From Bathynomus jamesi (lineage: Eukaryota > Arthropoda > Malacostraca > Isopoda > Cirolanidae), in NCBI GenBank assembly GCA_023014485.1, contig JAJOZX010002715.1, positions 376,001 through 440,000 on the forward strand: DNA of 64,000 nucleotides. The letters run 5' to 3'. A program made the position numbers and the translations under genes. Below the pieces are notes generated by a model, which did not search any database, was not told the DNA's origin, and saw only the letters and a list, made by a program, of their open reading frames with translations. This document shows, in pieces, positions 54,864-64,000 of the stretch; positions within the stretch are counted from its first letter, which is position 1, and each line of letters starts with the position of its first letter.

Positions 54864-56311
54864 CAGGGTTGGCAAAAACCCAGGTTTTTCACACAAAAAA
54901 AACAACAACTGGGATTTTGCTGGTTTTTTGGGTTTTTGATGGGTTGAAATTTTTTTTAGAAAGGTTCGATAATTATGTAGTATCTAATATATCTATTATT
55001 TTATTAATTTATTTATCTAATCTACAATATATATTAAAAAGACATCTTTATTTCACAGAAAGTTCAGATATGAGAGATAATAATGACATATTAGAATTTT
55101 CTCCATTTTAATTTTAGATCTTTCCTTTATTTCTTATCAGCAGATTTCAGCTTTATTTAGACCTAACTCAAATTAAAATTTTTAAGATGCCAAAGAGTTA
55201 GAGGTGGAAGATCTAAAGCTAGCGAATGGGACGAGGTGACTTTATTAAGTGATCAGCCCACTAGAGTACTATGCAATTATTGCAAAGAAAGTATCACTCG
55301 AAAAATTGAGAGAGTGAAACATCATCTAGAGAAAGTTAGACCCGCACATACTGGTGGCAGACTTAAAGCTGCTGAATGGGATGAAGTAGAAATGTTGAGT
55401 GACCAACCAAATAGAGTTTGGTGCAAATACTGCAGATGTGTATTTTCGAAAAAAATAGAATGAGTGAAACATCATTTAGATCGATGCAATAAAAAATGGG
55501 TACAGGCTCGTGATGATGAAGCGGATGAGCTTACAAATACAGCTACATCAGCAACTCTTCCTCGTACACATAGACACGGCAGTTTTGAGAGTAGACCCTC
55601 TTCAAGCAAATCATATGAAAGCCTGGTTCGTGATTACACTACAATTCACAGTAGTGAGACTTCATTCACTTCAACCGCTTCTGAATCTTCCATATCATTT
55701 TTTCATTCTACTCCAGCCAAGAAAACACAAGGTCAGATAATGCCATATGTGGTTAGAACAACTGTAGATCAAAACGAACAACTAGATTTGCAAATGGCCA
55801 GATTTTTCTTTTCAGCAAATATTCCATTTGTAGTTGTAGAGAATAAAGAATTTATTAAATGGGTCCAAAATTTAAGACCAGGCTATTGTCCTCCAAGCAG
55901 AAAAAAATTATCTGATGACTCTCTAATCAAAGTGAATAATGAAGTAGGTACTGGATTCAATGAAAAAAAGACTTCGTCAATTCTACTGTAACTTTAATTC
56001 AAGATGGTTGGAGCAATGTGTCAAATGATCCAATAATTGCCCATAGTGTTCACAATGGGTGCAAATCCTTTTTAATAACTTTTCAATTTTTCATAATCTT
56101 TATTTACACATTGCATAATTTAAGAATTGTTTTATAAGTCAGCTAACTTGAAATAATCAACATGCCAAATCATTCTAATTAGCTACAATTGAACAATGTA
56201 GCAATCAGAAAAATTTCAATTATTTTAAAATAAACATCTCAGAACAAAAATCCAAAAACCCACTGAAAATTCCAGTGGGTTTTGGGTTGGGTTTTTGGGT
56301 GCCAACCCTTG
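54864..56311 (+). mobile_element. hAT element with two BED fingers
   Basis: Ends CAGGGTTGGCAAAAACCCA and GGGTTTTTGGGTGCCAACCC are inverted. The flanks TATTTGTG and TATTTCAA match in only five of eight bases, so the target duplication is decayed or the edge is off by a base. The 1.45 kb copy keeps the N-terminal part of a transposase and lacks the catalytic core. Confidence 0.8.
55190..56095 (+). pseudogene. hAT transposase N-terminus: tandem BED fingers and DUF659-like region
   Basis: Two similar finger modules follow each other. The first reads SEWDEVTLLSDQPTRVLCNY...VKHHLEKV (55222-55335), and the second AAEWDEVEMLSDQPNRVWCK...VKHHLDRC (55370-55485). Each has C-x2-C and H-H spacing of BED fingers. 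A TGA at 55461 replaces a residue in the second. Downstream are an acidic/Ser linker, then DLQMARFFFSANIPFVVVEN, KWVQNLRPGYCPPSRKKL and, after a frameshift near 55975, VTLIQDGWSNVSNDPIIAHS. These are the blocks of the DUF659 region of hAT transposases. The rest of the catalytic domain and hATC are deleted. Confidence 0.8.
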
Positions 56312-56806
56312 TATTTCAACACGTTCTTTTCAGTTTAAATTTCCTGACTAGTTAAAATCGCGATACGGTGTGATGAAATGTAGTCTTCCCAAAATAGAAC
56401 GTAGACACGCTTACGTCGTTGTGTTGAATGCGTTAATATGCATTAATTGTATGTTCTTTGTTTTCGTGAAAAATGTGCTAATGGAAATTTTTGAGAAAAT
56501 GTCTTTGGTTACTCGCTTGGCTGAAAATGCAACAACTTAGAAGACGGACGATCTTGCGTTTGCCCTGCGAAGCTCATTTGACACACTTGAACACTACAGT
56601 CCACTAACGGTTACATTACTGGTTTTCCTTTGAGGAGCTACAAAAGCTGTCTGCCAAATGTTCAGTATTGTAATGAAGGTACAGCAGTATATTTTGTTTG
56701 GGCATCTTTAGTTGAAATCAAAGAATTTTACTGCTTTCCACAGAAGGAGAAATTAATGTCTATTTCTATTTTTATTATTTTTATTTATTTCAAATTTATT
56801 TGCTGA

Positions 56807-56859
<53 letters not shown>

Positions 56860-57252
56860 CTGTAATACAGTAAACTTAATGATTTTTATTTGTTATGCAT
56901 GTATTTGATTTTTTATCCAAATTTTTGCCTTGTAAAATAATGTTTTTTGTTTTACCTTTGCGCAAAGAAATTCTGAAAAAAGAATGCAGTGCTTTCACTC
57001 TTTTCACAAAATGTTCATTGCTTTTCATATTGATGATGAGGATGGTGTAAAGTTAAATAAATTATCATAAAATTAATGGCAACACTGATAATTATAATGT
57101 TTACCACAAACTGTATCTTTTAATATTAGTGTTAGAAAATCTAGAAGAGGAAGAGCCATTGTTGTCCCAAAGCGATATGATGACAAAGCTAATTAATGCA
57201 GCATTGTTTGTATATATTAAATTAAGGTGTGTGTGTGTATAATTATGTGTAT
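56312..57252. other. AT-rich spacer with (TA)n at 56812-56857
   Basis: No exon or transposon boundary recognised; TA and TG microsatellites only. Confidence 0.45.
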
Positions 57253-57314
57253 ATATATGATACTAGGAGCACTCTGTATATTTTGCCCACCCTTTTTTCT
57301 TAGCTAAATACAAA

Positions 57315-57554
57315 CAAACAAACACTATTTCAGACTCAACAGGTACAAACATTATACAAGAGGTCCATAGAAGATTAAGAGATAGTTGTCTGGAGCACTG
57401 ACTAAGGAGGCCAGTGAATCACTGTGTATAATGAACATACAATTGCCTACGCCAATGCTTCCAGATTTGAGATTTATAAAATATATCGGAGATCAGTCCA
57501 TTAACCATGGCTTCTATTATTTTACTGACTGACCCACCAAGCCTAGTGATAAAT
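57315..57554 (-). mobile_element. retroposed insert with 11 bp target duplication
   Basis: CTAAATACAAA is repeated at 57304-57314 and 57555-57565. The uninterrupted mariner at 18.66 kb shows the empty site. The insert starts with (CAAA)n, which on the minus strand is a (TTTG)n 3' tail, so it is a SINE or truncated LINE 3' end inserted in reverse orientation. I do not recognise the body. Confidence 0.75.
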
Positions 57555-57718
57555 CTAAATACAAAATAGGCCATGGGGCTGAAATGTCTTTTGGGCCGTA
57601 AGTTTGAACTTTCTGCGCTTCACATAACCGGATTTTTCCCGTTTGACCCTCCCCATCCTTGTATAAAACCGCTTTTAAACGCCCTTGTATAAAACCGATG
57701 GTTAACGCAGTTTCGAAA

Positions 57719-57956
57719 ATGGCGTCTGACAGTGATGTGCGTCGTAAACAGAGCTATTATCGAGTTCTTAACTGCAAAGAAGGAAACAGTTGGAAATATT
57801 CACAAACGTCTACAAAACGTTTACGGAGATGCTGTTGTTGATCGAAGCACAGTTGGACGCTGGTCTAAACGTGTGAGATCATCGGAGAGAGGGATAGCCA
57901 GCCTCGATGATGAGCCACGCAGCGGTCGCCCGGCATCGGCTGTGACATCTCACACT
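57719..57956 (+). pseudogene. mariner transposase, N-terminal HTH part (left half)
   Basis: The ATG at 57719 opens MASDSDVRRKQ; a frameshift follows, then AIIEFLTAKKETVGNIHKRL, STVGRWSKRVRSSERG and DDEPRSGRPASAV. This is the same DNA-binding region as the copy at 18.8 kb. It is cut at 57956 by the hAT insertion and resumes at 61830. A small upstream tandem duplication (CCTTGTATAAAACCG twice near 57656-57700) is present. Confidence 0.85.
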
Positions 57957-58245
57957 TAGGGTGGCCGGACAGTCCGACTTTTGAGCACTCTGTCCTCCAT
58001 CAGGAGCCACCTTGAGCCGGACGTTAATATGTCCTCCTTTTTGGGGTCTGGCTAAAAAGAATTATATAAATTACCTCAGGTACACTTAAAATAGCGGGTG
58101 CTGAAGGCCATAATAACCGTTAACGTATTTTTATTATATGTAGTTGGCAACACCGCTGATAAGCCGCATTTGTTTTCAATTTCATGACTACGAGTCGGAC
58201 AGTCAGTCTGCCCAAGGAGTAAAAATGAATATTCATTTCTTTCAG

Positions 58246-58293
<48 letters not shown>

Positions 58294-58318
58294 AATGTTT
58301 TATATATATATATATATA

Positions 58319-61300
58319 TTAGACCGTTTCACGATTATATGGTAATTTTTCAAATTGAATTTTGATAAACGCACACACTTTTATTTTTTTATATAAAGGA
58401 AGAAAAACAAATAGACAAAATATCACTTTATTTGAATGATAAAAAGGCACCCCTCAGATGGCACTTCTTTTTCATTAATGGATAATTAGAGCAAATATAA
58501 GACTGAACGAAAAATATGTTTTAAAACAAAGAGACTTAAATTCTATTTAAGACATATATTGATTAAGAATATAGGGATTTCAGTGGCTGAGGGACCTCCT
58601 TTCTCTGATTTTCAATGATTTGAAAGGCCAGTTGTCTCTCTTCCTCACTCTTTGTGAGCTTCTCATTAAACTCTGTAGCCAGTTTGACTCCTCGTTCAGC
58701 ACAGTCGTTGATTACTTTGACTGCCATGACCCGATTACGGTGCTCCTCAATGTCTTCAAGTTTCTTGGGAATTTCTATTTTCAAACACTTGAAGAAGTCT
58801 TGTGTTTGAGTTGTGACAAAACTGGTAATCTTTAAGTCATTGGGGTTTTGCAACATTCGGGGGTCCACCTTTCTTGCCCTCACTTTTCGAGGAGGCGCGT
58901 GGTGAAGGTTGTGGAGCATTAGAACCTTATCATCTTCAGTCACGAGGTTTGAGAAAAAGCCAAATCCTACAAGATCCTCACTCAAGTACCAACCATGGTT
59001 CTGAAGTTTTTTGAGGGCTGTAGCACCCACTTCCTTATCAACCTGGATCTTGTAGATATGTAGCATCTTGAGGAGGGCCAAATCATTTGCTGGAGCATCA
59101 ATTCCAACTGGAGATGTATACCAAGCTTGAAGATAAACTGTCACTGAAAAGGCGTTTATTCGTATCAGAGCTTGTTTTTCATGAGGGGTGAGAAGGAATT
59201 GGTTCCTAAATAAGTAAATTTTTAAGGAATAGATGCCCTTTCCCATCCATCTAGCTCTGCTGTAAGCTCCTGGGTAGTGGAATCTGCTATCAGAGCCTTT
59301 ATTTGTTTTAGGCATTGGACAACCAAGGAAGATAAGTGCAAGTTCTAAGTATTCCCTGTAGTCACCTCGAGTGTGGCCCTCTTGAAGTTTGGAGTTGATG
59401 AAAGAAATAAGCTTGTCTCTGTGCTTCAAGATCCAATGATCTAAAGATTCTGAGGTGAGATCATTGGGTTCATAGGGCTTGTAATTCTGCTGATCAATGT
59501 TATTCCAACAATCTCTGAATCGATTGAATAAGGGAATTTGTGGACCCGAAGAAGAGAAAAACATGTCAAAAACTGCAGTGATAAGAAGCTCGTGGATATG
59601 GTGGCGGCATGCCAGAAAAAGGAGTGATCTCTGAAGGGCCTTTTGGATGATGGTACAAGCCCCAGCATGGATACCTGTATTGCTTGCAGTAGTATCAAAA
59701 CAAAGGCCTGCTACCCCTCATTTACTTGTGGCCATTGCTTCAAGACATCTAAAACTGCTCTCCCCATTTCTTCTCCCGTTCCAGAAATAAGCTTTGGAAT
59801 AGACAGTAATTTTTCTAATTCGCCTGCACCAGTCACAACAATGGGCATTACATCAATCTTACCCCCATGCATGGATGGAAGAAGCTTTCCATCAAAATGA
59901 ATTATTAAAGGGGTATTTGGTTGGAAACTGGCTTTAATGTCTTCTCCCATCTGCATCCGTGTTGATCGCCGAGACCTGTAGATAGAGGATGATGAAAGTG
60001 TGATCTCTTCAATTTCCACTCCAGCAGCTGAAAGGGCAGGTGCCACAATGTGCATAGCAGCTCTTGCAGATGTTCCAGTGCGGTCCAGAGCAGCCAAGAA
60101 CTTTTTATCCCTAACAATTACACCTGGTTCAAGCTTCTCCTTTTTTGAAGATGATGATGAGAGTGCTCTGTAGAACAATTCATCACCAGATGATTCTTCA
60201 CTTCCTCCTGAACCGGAATTTTCACATTGGTTGAGATCCACAACCTTTGTCAATTGCCTCATTTCTTCCTTTGATTTCCTGCGAAGTTTTTCCATTCTTT
60301 CCATGCTTATCTGTCGTGCTTTTGCCTTTCTTGAAAACTCCTTGTCTTCTGGACCCATAATGATTTTCCGATCGTTCCTTTGATCCTTAAGAAAATCTTT
60401 ATCCTCCTGCAATTTTATTTCTGTTTCCACTTCTGAATGAGCTACATCGAAAAGCTTCTTTAAGCTGGTGACAAATTCTGCTTCATTCTTCTCTTGGGTA
60501 GGAGTTCGTCGAGTTCGGTTCTTGACCAGCCCTTCATGCTTATTGTTAAAGCCTTTTAAGCTTTGAGACAATATAAGGCTTGTGGGATGTAATTAAGGAG
60601 GCTTTTTCCCACATAGCAATAACTTCGTTGGCTACAGTTGCGCAAGCTACAGAGACATTTTGCTTTCCCACCTTAATGTGATAAAAAGACGTTTAAGGAC
60701 ATCACTGTTAGTTGGAAGCTGCTTCTCAGAAAAACCCTCTTCCAGCACTTGTCCGACCAACCAGACTTCACACTTGTTTCTGGTTTTTGCCATAATTCTG
60801 AGGGAAAAAGTTTTACCACCTGGTAGTCTTAGTAATAATATAATATAATCATTAATCACTCACCTAAATTATATTATGACTTGATTACTGTAAGAAAGTT
60901 GTAAAGTAACATGAAGTAACCTTTCTAGAACAGTAAACTTGTGAAATATCAGTAATTATAGATGAAAAAGCAAATAAAACATCATATAATCCATAAAGGG
61001 AAAAATGGAAATTCTAGAATAGTTATCCTGAAGGAAGAATTTCTAGAATTCTCTCTAAAGAATATAGGGGGGTTACTGGACCATTCCTGAAAATGACCTA
61101 CTTATCTTCCAATTTTATTTATGAATTTTATATACCAAATTTAAGAGGACATCACAAAATAAATAAATATATTTGCCAGAAAAATGAAAATTTTCTCATG
61201 AGGGTAAAATAGATATGCATTGAGGGGTGGGATAACAATAAGCTCTGTCTTAATATTTTGCATGAAGTCTTTATTCATGACATATTACTTTTTTAGTATG

Positions 61301-61345
61301 TGTGCGTTGAGCCATCATAAATTTCGATTTTTCGAAACGGCCTAA
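58319..61345 (-). mobile_element. DNA transposon T4
   Basis: The 3.03 kb element starts TTAGACCGTTTC and ends with the complement of TTAGGCCGTTTC. Homology between the ends is patchy beyond 12 bp, with shared blocks AACGCACACA at about 60 bp and CACCCCTCA at about 140 bp inside. (TA)n tracts abut both edges, so it inserted in a TA microsatellite within the hAT. It carries one transposase gene on the minus strand. Confidence 0.8.
58563..60793 (-). pseudogene. T4 transposase, single exon, two frameshifts
   Basis: Starts at ATG 60793 (MAKTRNKCEVWLVGQVLEEG). A frameshift near 60650 leads into the frame open from 60571 to 59711, and a second at a G run near 59712 restores the main frame to the stop at 58563. 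Motifs: IHFDGKLLPSMHG, LCFDTTASNTGIHAGAC (59690), LACRHHIHELLITAVFD (59590), YSRARWMGKGIYSLK (59250), NDCAERGVKLATEFN (58700). About 740 residues in all. Repairing two single-base indels would give a complete protein, so this is the least damaged member with T2. No intron is needed at the T2 intron position. Confidence 0.82.
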
Positions 61346-61351
61346 TTATAT

Positions 61352-61408
<57 letters not shown>

Positions 61409-61442
61409 TGTGTGTGTGTGTGTGTAACGTACGGCCACTTAC

Positions 61443-62111
61443 CCTTTTAACCTCCTCAACAACCTCATCGTCACTCTGAAACTTTCTTCCACGAATACCA
61501 TCCTTCATTGGCCCAAACAAATGGAAGTCTGAAGGTGCCTGATCCGGGCTGTATGGAGGGTGGGGTAACACAGTCAAGCGCGAGGAAAAAACCGTGAACA
61601 CTCTTTTGAGTATCCCAGTAGCTGAATTATCGTATTCACACTTTCTTCACTAATTCTTAGCTCCAGTTATAGCTCCTTGTATGTGATGCGCCGATTTGAT
61701 CGAATGATGCTGTTAGCACGTTGCAGTGTGAGTAGGGTGGCCATTTCCAAATTTCCAAAAAAGGAGGACACTGCGTAAGTGGCCGTACGTTAACACACAC
61801 AGTGTGGAAATGGCCACCCTACTCACACTGCAACGTGCTAACAGCATCATTCGATCAAATCGGCGCATCACATACAAGGAGCTATAACTGGAGCTAAGAA
61901 TTAGTGAAGAAAGTGTGAATACGATAATTCAGCTACTGGGATACTCAAAAGAGTGTTCACGGTTTTTTCCTCGCGCTTGACTGTGTTACCCCACCCTCCA
62001 TACAGCCCGGATCAGGCACCTTCAGACTTCCATTTGTTTGGGCCAATGAAGGATGGTATTCGTGGAAGAAAGTTTCAGAGTGACGATGAGGTTGTTGAGG
62101 AGGTTAAAAGG
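61443..62111. repeat. perfect 306 bp inverted duplication with 57 bp loop
   Basis: The left arm 61443-61748 and right arm 61806-62111 are exact reverse complements as far as I can read, and equal in length. The arms contain the hAT right end (GGCCACCCTA), the CTCACACT duplication and the adjoining mariner sequence. Part of the loop (GTAAGTGGCCGTACGTTA, 61775-61792) is itself the inverse of the 18 bp just outside the left arm (61425-61442). This looks like a template-switch product. An assembly artefact is possible. Confidence 0.92.
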
Positions 62112-62213
62112 TGGTTCCAGCGGAACCCAGACTTTTACCAGCAAGGAATAAAGGGTCTTGTTTCGAAGTGGAGGAAAGCCGTAGAAAAAGATGGAGACTA
62201 TGTGGAAAAATAA
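61822..62213 (+). pseudogene. mariner transposase, C-terminal part (right half)
   Basis: Continues the HTH region (SNRRITYKEL-like block near 61855), then jumps by an old deletion near 61970 to the end of the catalytic domain. That reads LPHPPYSPDQAPSDFHLFGP (third catalytic Asp in SPDQAPSD), then MKDGIRGRKFQSDDEVVEEV and WRKAVEKDGDYVEK at the C-terminus, stop at 62211. The D-D spacing cannot be measured because the second Asp block is deleted. Confidence 0.85.
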
Positions 62214-62330
62214 AAACTTGTAAAAAAGGTATGTAACTACTTGTGTACAACATTTCTGGAACTTACAAGGAAACTTGGAAAGAAAAAAAAAAGGTGGGGC
62301 AAAATATAGGTATTGAGTGGCCCTCGTATA

Positions 62331-62740
62331 TATGAAAATATACAGTAGTTTGCTTGTACCTTGTGGGGAATGGGCATGTTGTGTCTCTATATTAACACCC
62401 AAATAAGAAGGGAATAAACTACTCGGTGGTTTATTCTGTTTCCACCCGAAAGTGTATAAAGTATCAGTGAATCCGTGCATATAAATTATAAAGTGAAATT
62501 CATTAAAATTAAGAAAATGCAATAGAGTTTACATAAATTATCACCAGGTTAACATATATATTTAAACTGTAATACGGTTGGTATTCGAGAAAGTTTGGAA
62601 CAAGGCAGGAAAAAGGGTATAAAACGCAAAGGTCAGAAAACTTCGTGACCATCGAAAGGAAAGAAAGGGAAAAAAAAAATAATTTGTATGTACTGTATTT
62701 CTTTTTGACAATAATTAATGAATAGCATGACCATGGGTCC
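62331..62740. other. spacer or LINE 5' UTR, no gene
   Basis: Sequence between the mariner right end and the first zinc-finger block of the following LINE. It may be that LINE's 5' UTR. No motif seen. Confidence 0.4.
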
Positions 62741-63720
62741 AAATTCTCACCTAATCTGCAATTTGTGTAATCTGGAAATGACTGAAAATGCAGCAATAAG
62801 ATGAGATTTCTGTCAAAAACTGCACGACTTTATCTGCATGAATTAGGATGATCGGAAAATATCTCGTCTCGAACGCGAAACAGATCGTAGGAATGAAATT
62901 TCTGTGTGACGCATGTACACAGACTGTAAACTCCTTTGCGGTATTTAAAGGAATGGAGAAAGCAAATTCGAGTGTTATCAAAAAGGAGGAAATAATGGGG
63001 AAACAAGAGTCCGGAAATGTCCCAATAAAAATTCGGGTGGATGAGAGAGAAGAGGAAATAACGAATAACAATATAATACGGAATGAAGACATAGATGAAA
63101 GAAAAGAGAAGTAATAGTTGCAAGGTAGTAAAACTGCCCAACGAGCGAAATGATAAAACGATAAAAACTAAAAACGTAGGAAATAATCAACCAAAGAAAA
63201 ATAATGATAATATAAAAATTAAGAACATGGAAAATAATCAGATAACAAGAAGTAGAAGCGTAGAAAATACCGTCTGTAAATACTACGCAAAAGGGTACTG
63301 CAGATATCGGGATGGGCAATGCATCTATGCACATTGCACATCCCACATTATGTAACACACATTACACAAGAGCAAATTTGAAAAAAGTGCAAGTTCCACT
63401 ATCTTACTGTCTGCAACACCTATGCAAAATATGGGAGGTGCAAATACGGACAAAAATGCCGTTACCACCAACCTCAAAGGAACCCGACAGGTGAGCAGAC
63501 GCAACCAGCAACAAAGAGGGCTACCAATTTTTTAGATGTAACCCACACAATTCAACTATTGAATACCATCCAACACATACAAAGCCAACTGACAAATACA
63601 GGGATCCGAGAGCCGTACAGAAGGCATACAGAAAGACATTACATGCGATATCGGGACAACGGTTATCGAAACAGATAAAGAGAGGAAAATTCTCCGAGGA
63701 TCACAAAGCAACGAAACCAT
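62741..63720 (+). pseudogene. LINE ORF1 with PHD-like finger and two CCCH fingers
   Basis: From 62752, in shifting frames, CNLCNLEMTENAAI is followed by DFCQKLHDFICM and then KFLCDACTQTV. This is a PHD-like Cys4-His-Cys3 pattern. A charged, Lys/Asn-rich linker runs to 63260. Two CCCH-type fingers follow: CKYYAKGYCRYRDGQCIYAH (63280) and CNTYAKYGRCKYGQKCRYH (63411). An Arg/Tyr-rich tail leads to the endonuclease start at 63720. Frameshifts lie near 62800, 63110 and 63355. CCCH fingers usually bind RNA. This combination differs from the CCHC knuckles of the I-type LINE ORF1 at 45.7 kb. Confidence 0.65.
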
Positions 63721-64000
63721 TGGAAAATGAATCGGAAACACAAGTATGTAAAAACGAAAGGGAAAAAATAAAATTAATCCTAACCAACATTCAGGGCCTT
63801 AAATCAAACCATTCCCCGGACAAAATTTTATACCTGAAAGGACTCGTGCAAGAAACCGGAGCAGATTTTGCATGCCTCGCTGAAACCCATCTACAGGACT
63901 GCCAGGCGAACTGTGAAAACTGTGCGTTCTGTATTGACAAAAAAGAAATACAGATTGACAACTATAACATCCTCTGAGCCGACAGAACAGTGAGACGTAA
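63720..64000 (+). pseudogene. LINE ORF2 endonuclease start, cut by window end
   Basis: Reads KIKLILTNIQGLKSNHSPDK, then YLKGLVQETGADFACLAETHL and IDNYNIL before a TGA at 63975. The NIQGL and AETHL blocks are the first two motifs of an AP-type endonuclease. The stop, followed by a readable ADRTVRR, suggests a single base change or early damage. The remainder lies outside the window. Confidence 0.7.

Larger units (their letters stand above)
57957..61821. mobile_element. hAT-type element carrying T4 and an inverted duplication
   Basis: Ends TAGGGTGGCC and GGCCACCCTA are inverted, and the 8 bp CTCACACT is repeated at 57949-57956 and 61822-61829. A shared inner motif TGTCCTCC lies about 35-65 bp inside each end. 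No hAT transposase remains. The 3.86 kb length is due to T4 (58319-61345) and to an inverted copy of the right terminus plus flanking mariner (61443-61748). Confidence 0.85.
57253..62330 (+). mobile_element. mariner element, split by a nested hAT
   Basis: The left half (57253-57956) starts with GGAGCACTCTGTATATTTTG and carries the transposase N-terminus. The right half (61822-62330) carries the C-terminus and ends with the complement of GAGGGCCACTCAATA near 62328. The two halves meet exactly if the hAT at 57957-61821 and one copy of CTCACACT are removed. The mariner itself had already lost its central region: the HTH part is joined to the last catalytic block near 61970. A 240 bp retroposed insert (57315-57554) also interrupts its 5' UTR. 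Confidence 0.88.

Overview
The window looks like a piece of arthropod nuclear genome. It is AT-rich with long (TA)n microsatellites, GT-AG introns and short TTAGG runs, and carries CR1, I-type and Penelope retroelements plus mariner, hAT and TTAA-flanked DNA transposons. The class is not settled; a crustacean or chelicerate is a guess from the repeat mix. No bacterial gene, RNA gene cluster or CRISPR array is visible.

One host gene is supported: the 3' two thirds of ABHD2, an alpha/beta-hydrolase lipase, on the + strand. Five exons at 30882-31057, 37502-37669, 39376-39559, 40675-40869 and 41026-41332 join in phase and end in a stop codon. The 5' exons were not found. Its introns hold TTAA-flanked miniature elements, hAT relatives, a LINE, tRNA-derived SINEs and RT fragments.

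Almost everything else is mobile DNA, much of it nested. Layout: 0.3-3.75 kb, transposon T1 with 320 bp inverted repeats; 4.4-8.0 kb, a cluster of foldback elements sharing core sequences; 8.0-10.4 kb, a decayed Penelope-like element; 10.5-17.7 kb, two CR1 elements and a LINE fragment; 18.6-19.5 kb, a mariner; 19.7-23.3 kb, transposon T2; 23.3-27 kb, two hAT relics and a probable LTR; 29.4-30.2 kb, a second type of mariner; 33-37.2 kb, a LINE broken by two hAT insertions beside a third hAT; 44.3-50.9 kb, a full-length I-type LINE with an intact 1235-residue ORF2; 51-54.1 kb, transposon T3; 54.9-56.3 kb, a hAT with two BED fingers; 57.25-62.3 kb, a mariner split by a hAT that itself contains transposon T4 and a 306 bp perfect inverted duplication; 62.7 kb to the end, the 5' part of another LINE.

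The most interesting material is T1-T4. They encode divergent transposases that share four motif blocks: D-[ST]-T-x2-N-T-G, a Cys/His block, an R-W motif and an E-R-[GC]-V block. Their ends start (T)TAG and carry inverted repeats, and three of the four sit in (TA)n tracts. They look like one superfamily with two deep branches. I cannot assign it firmly to a named superfamily without a database search.
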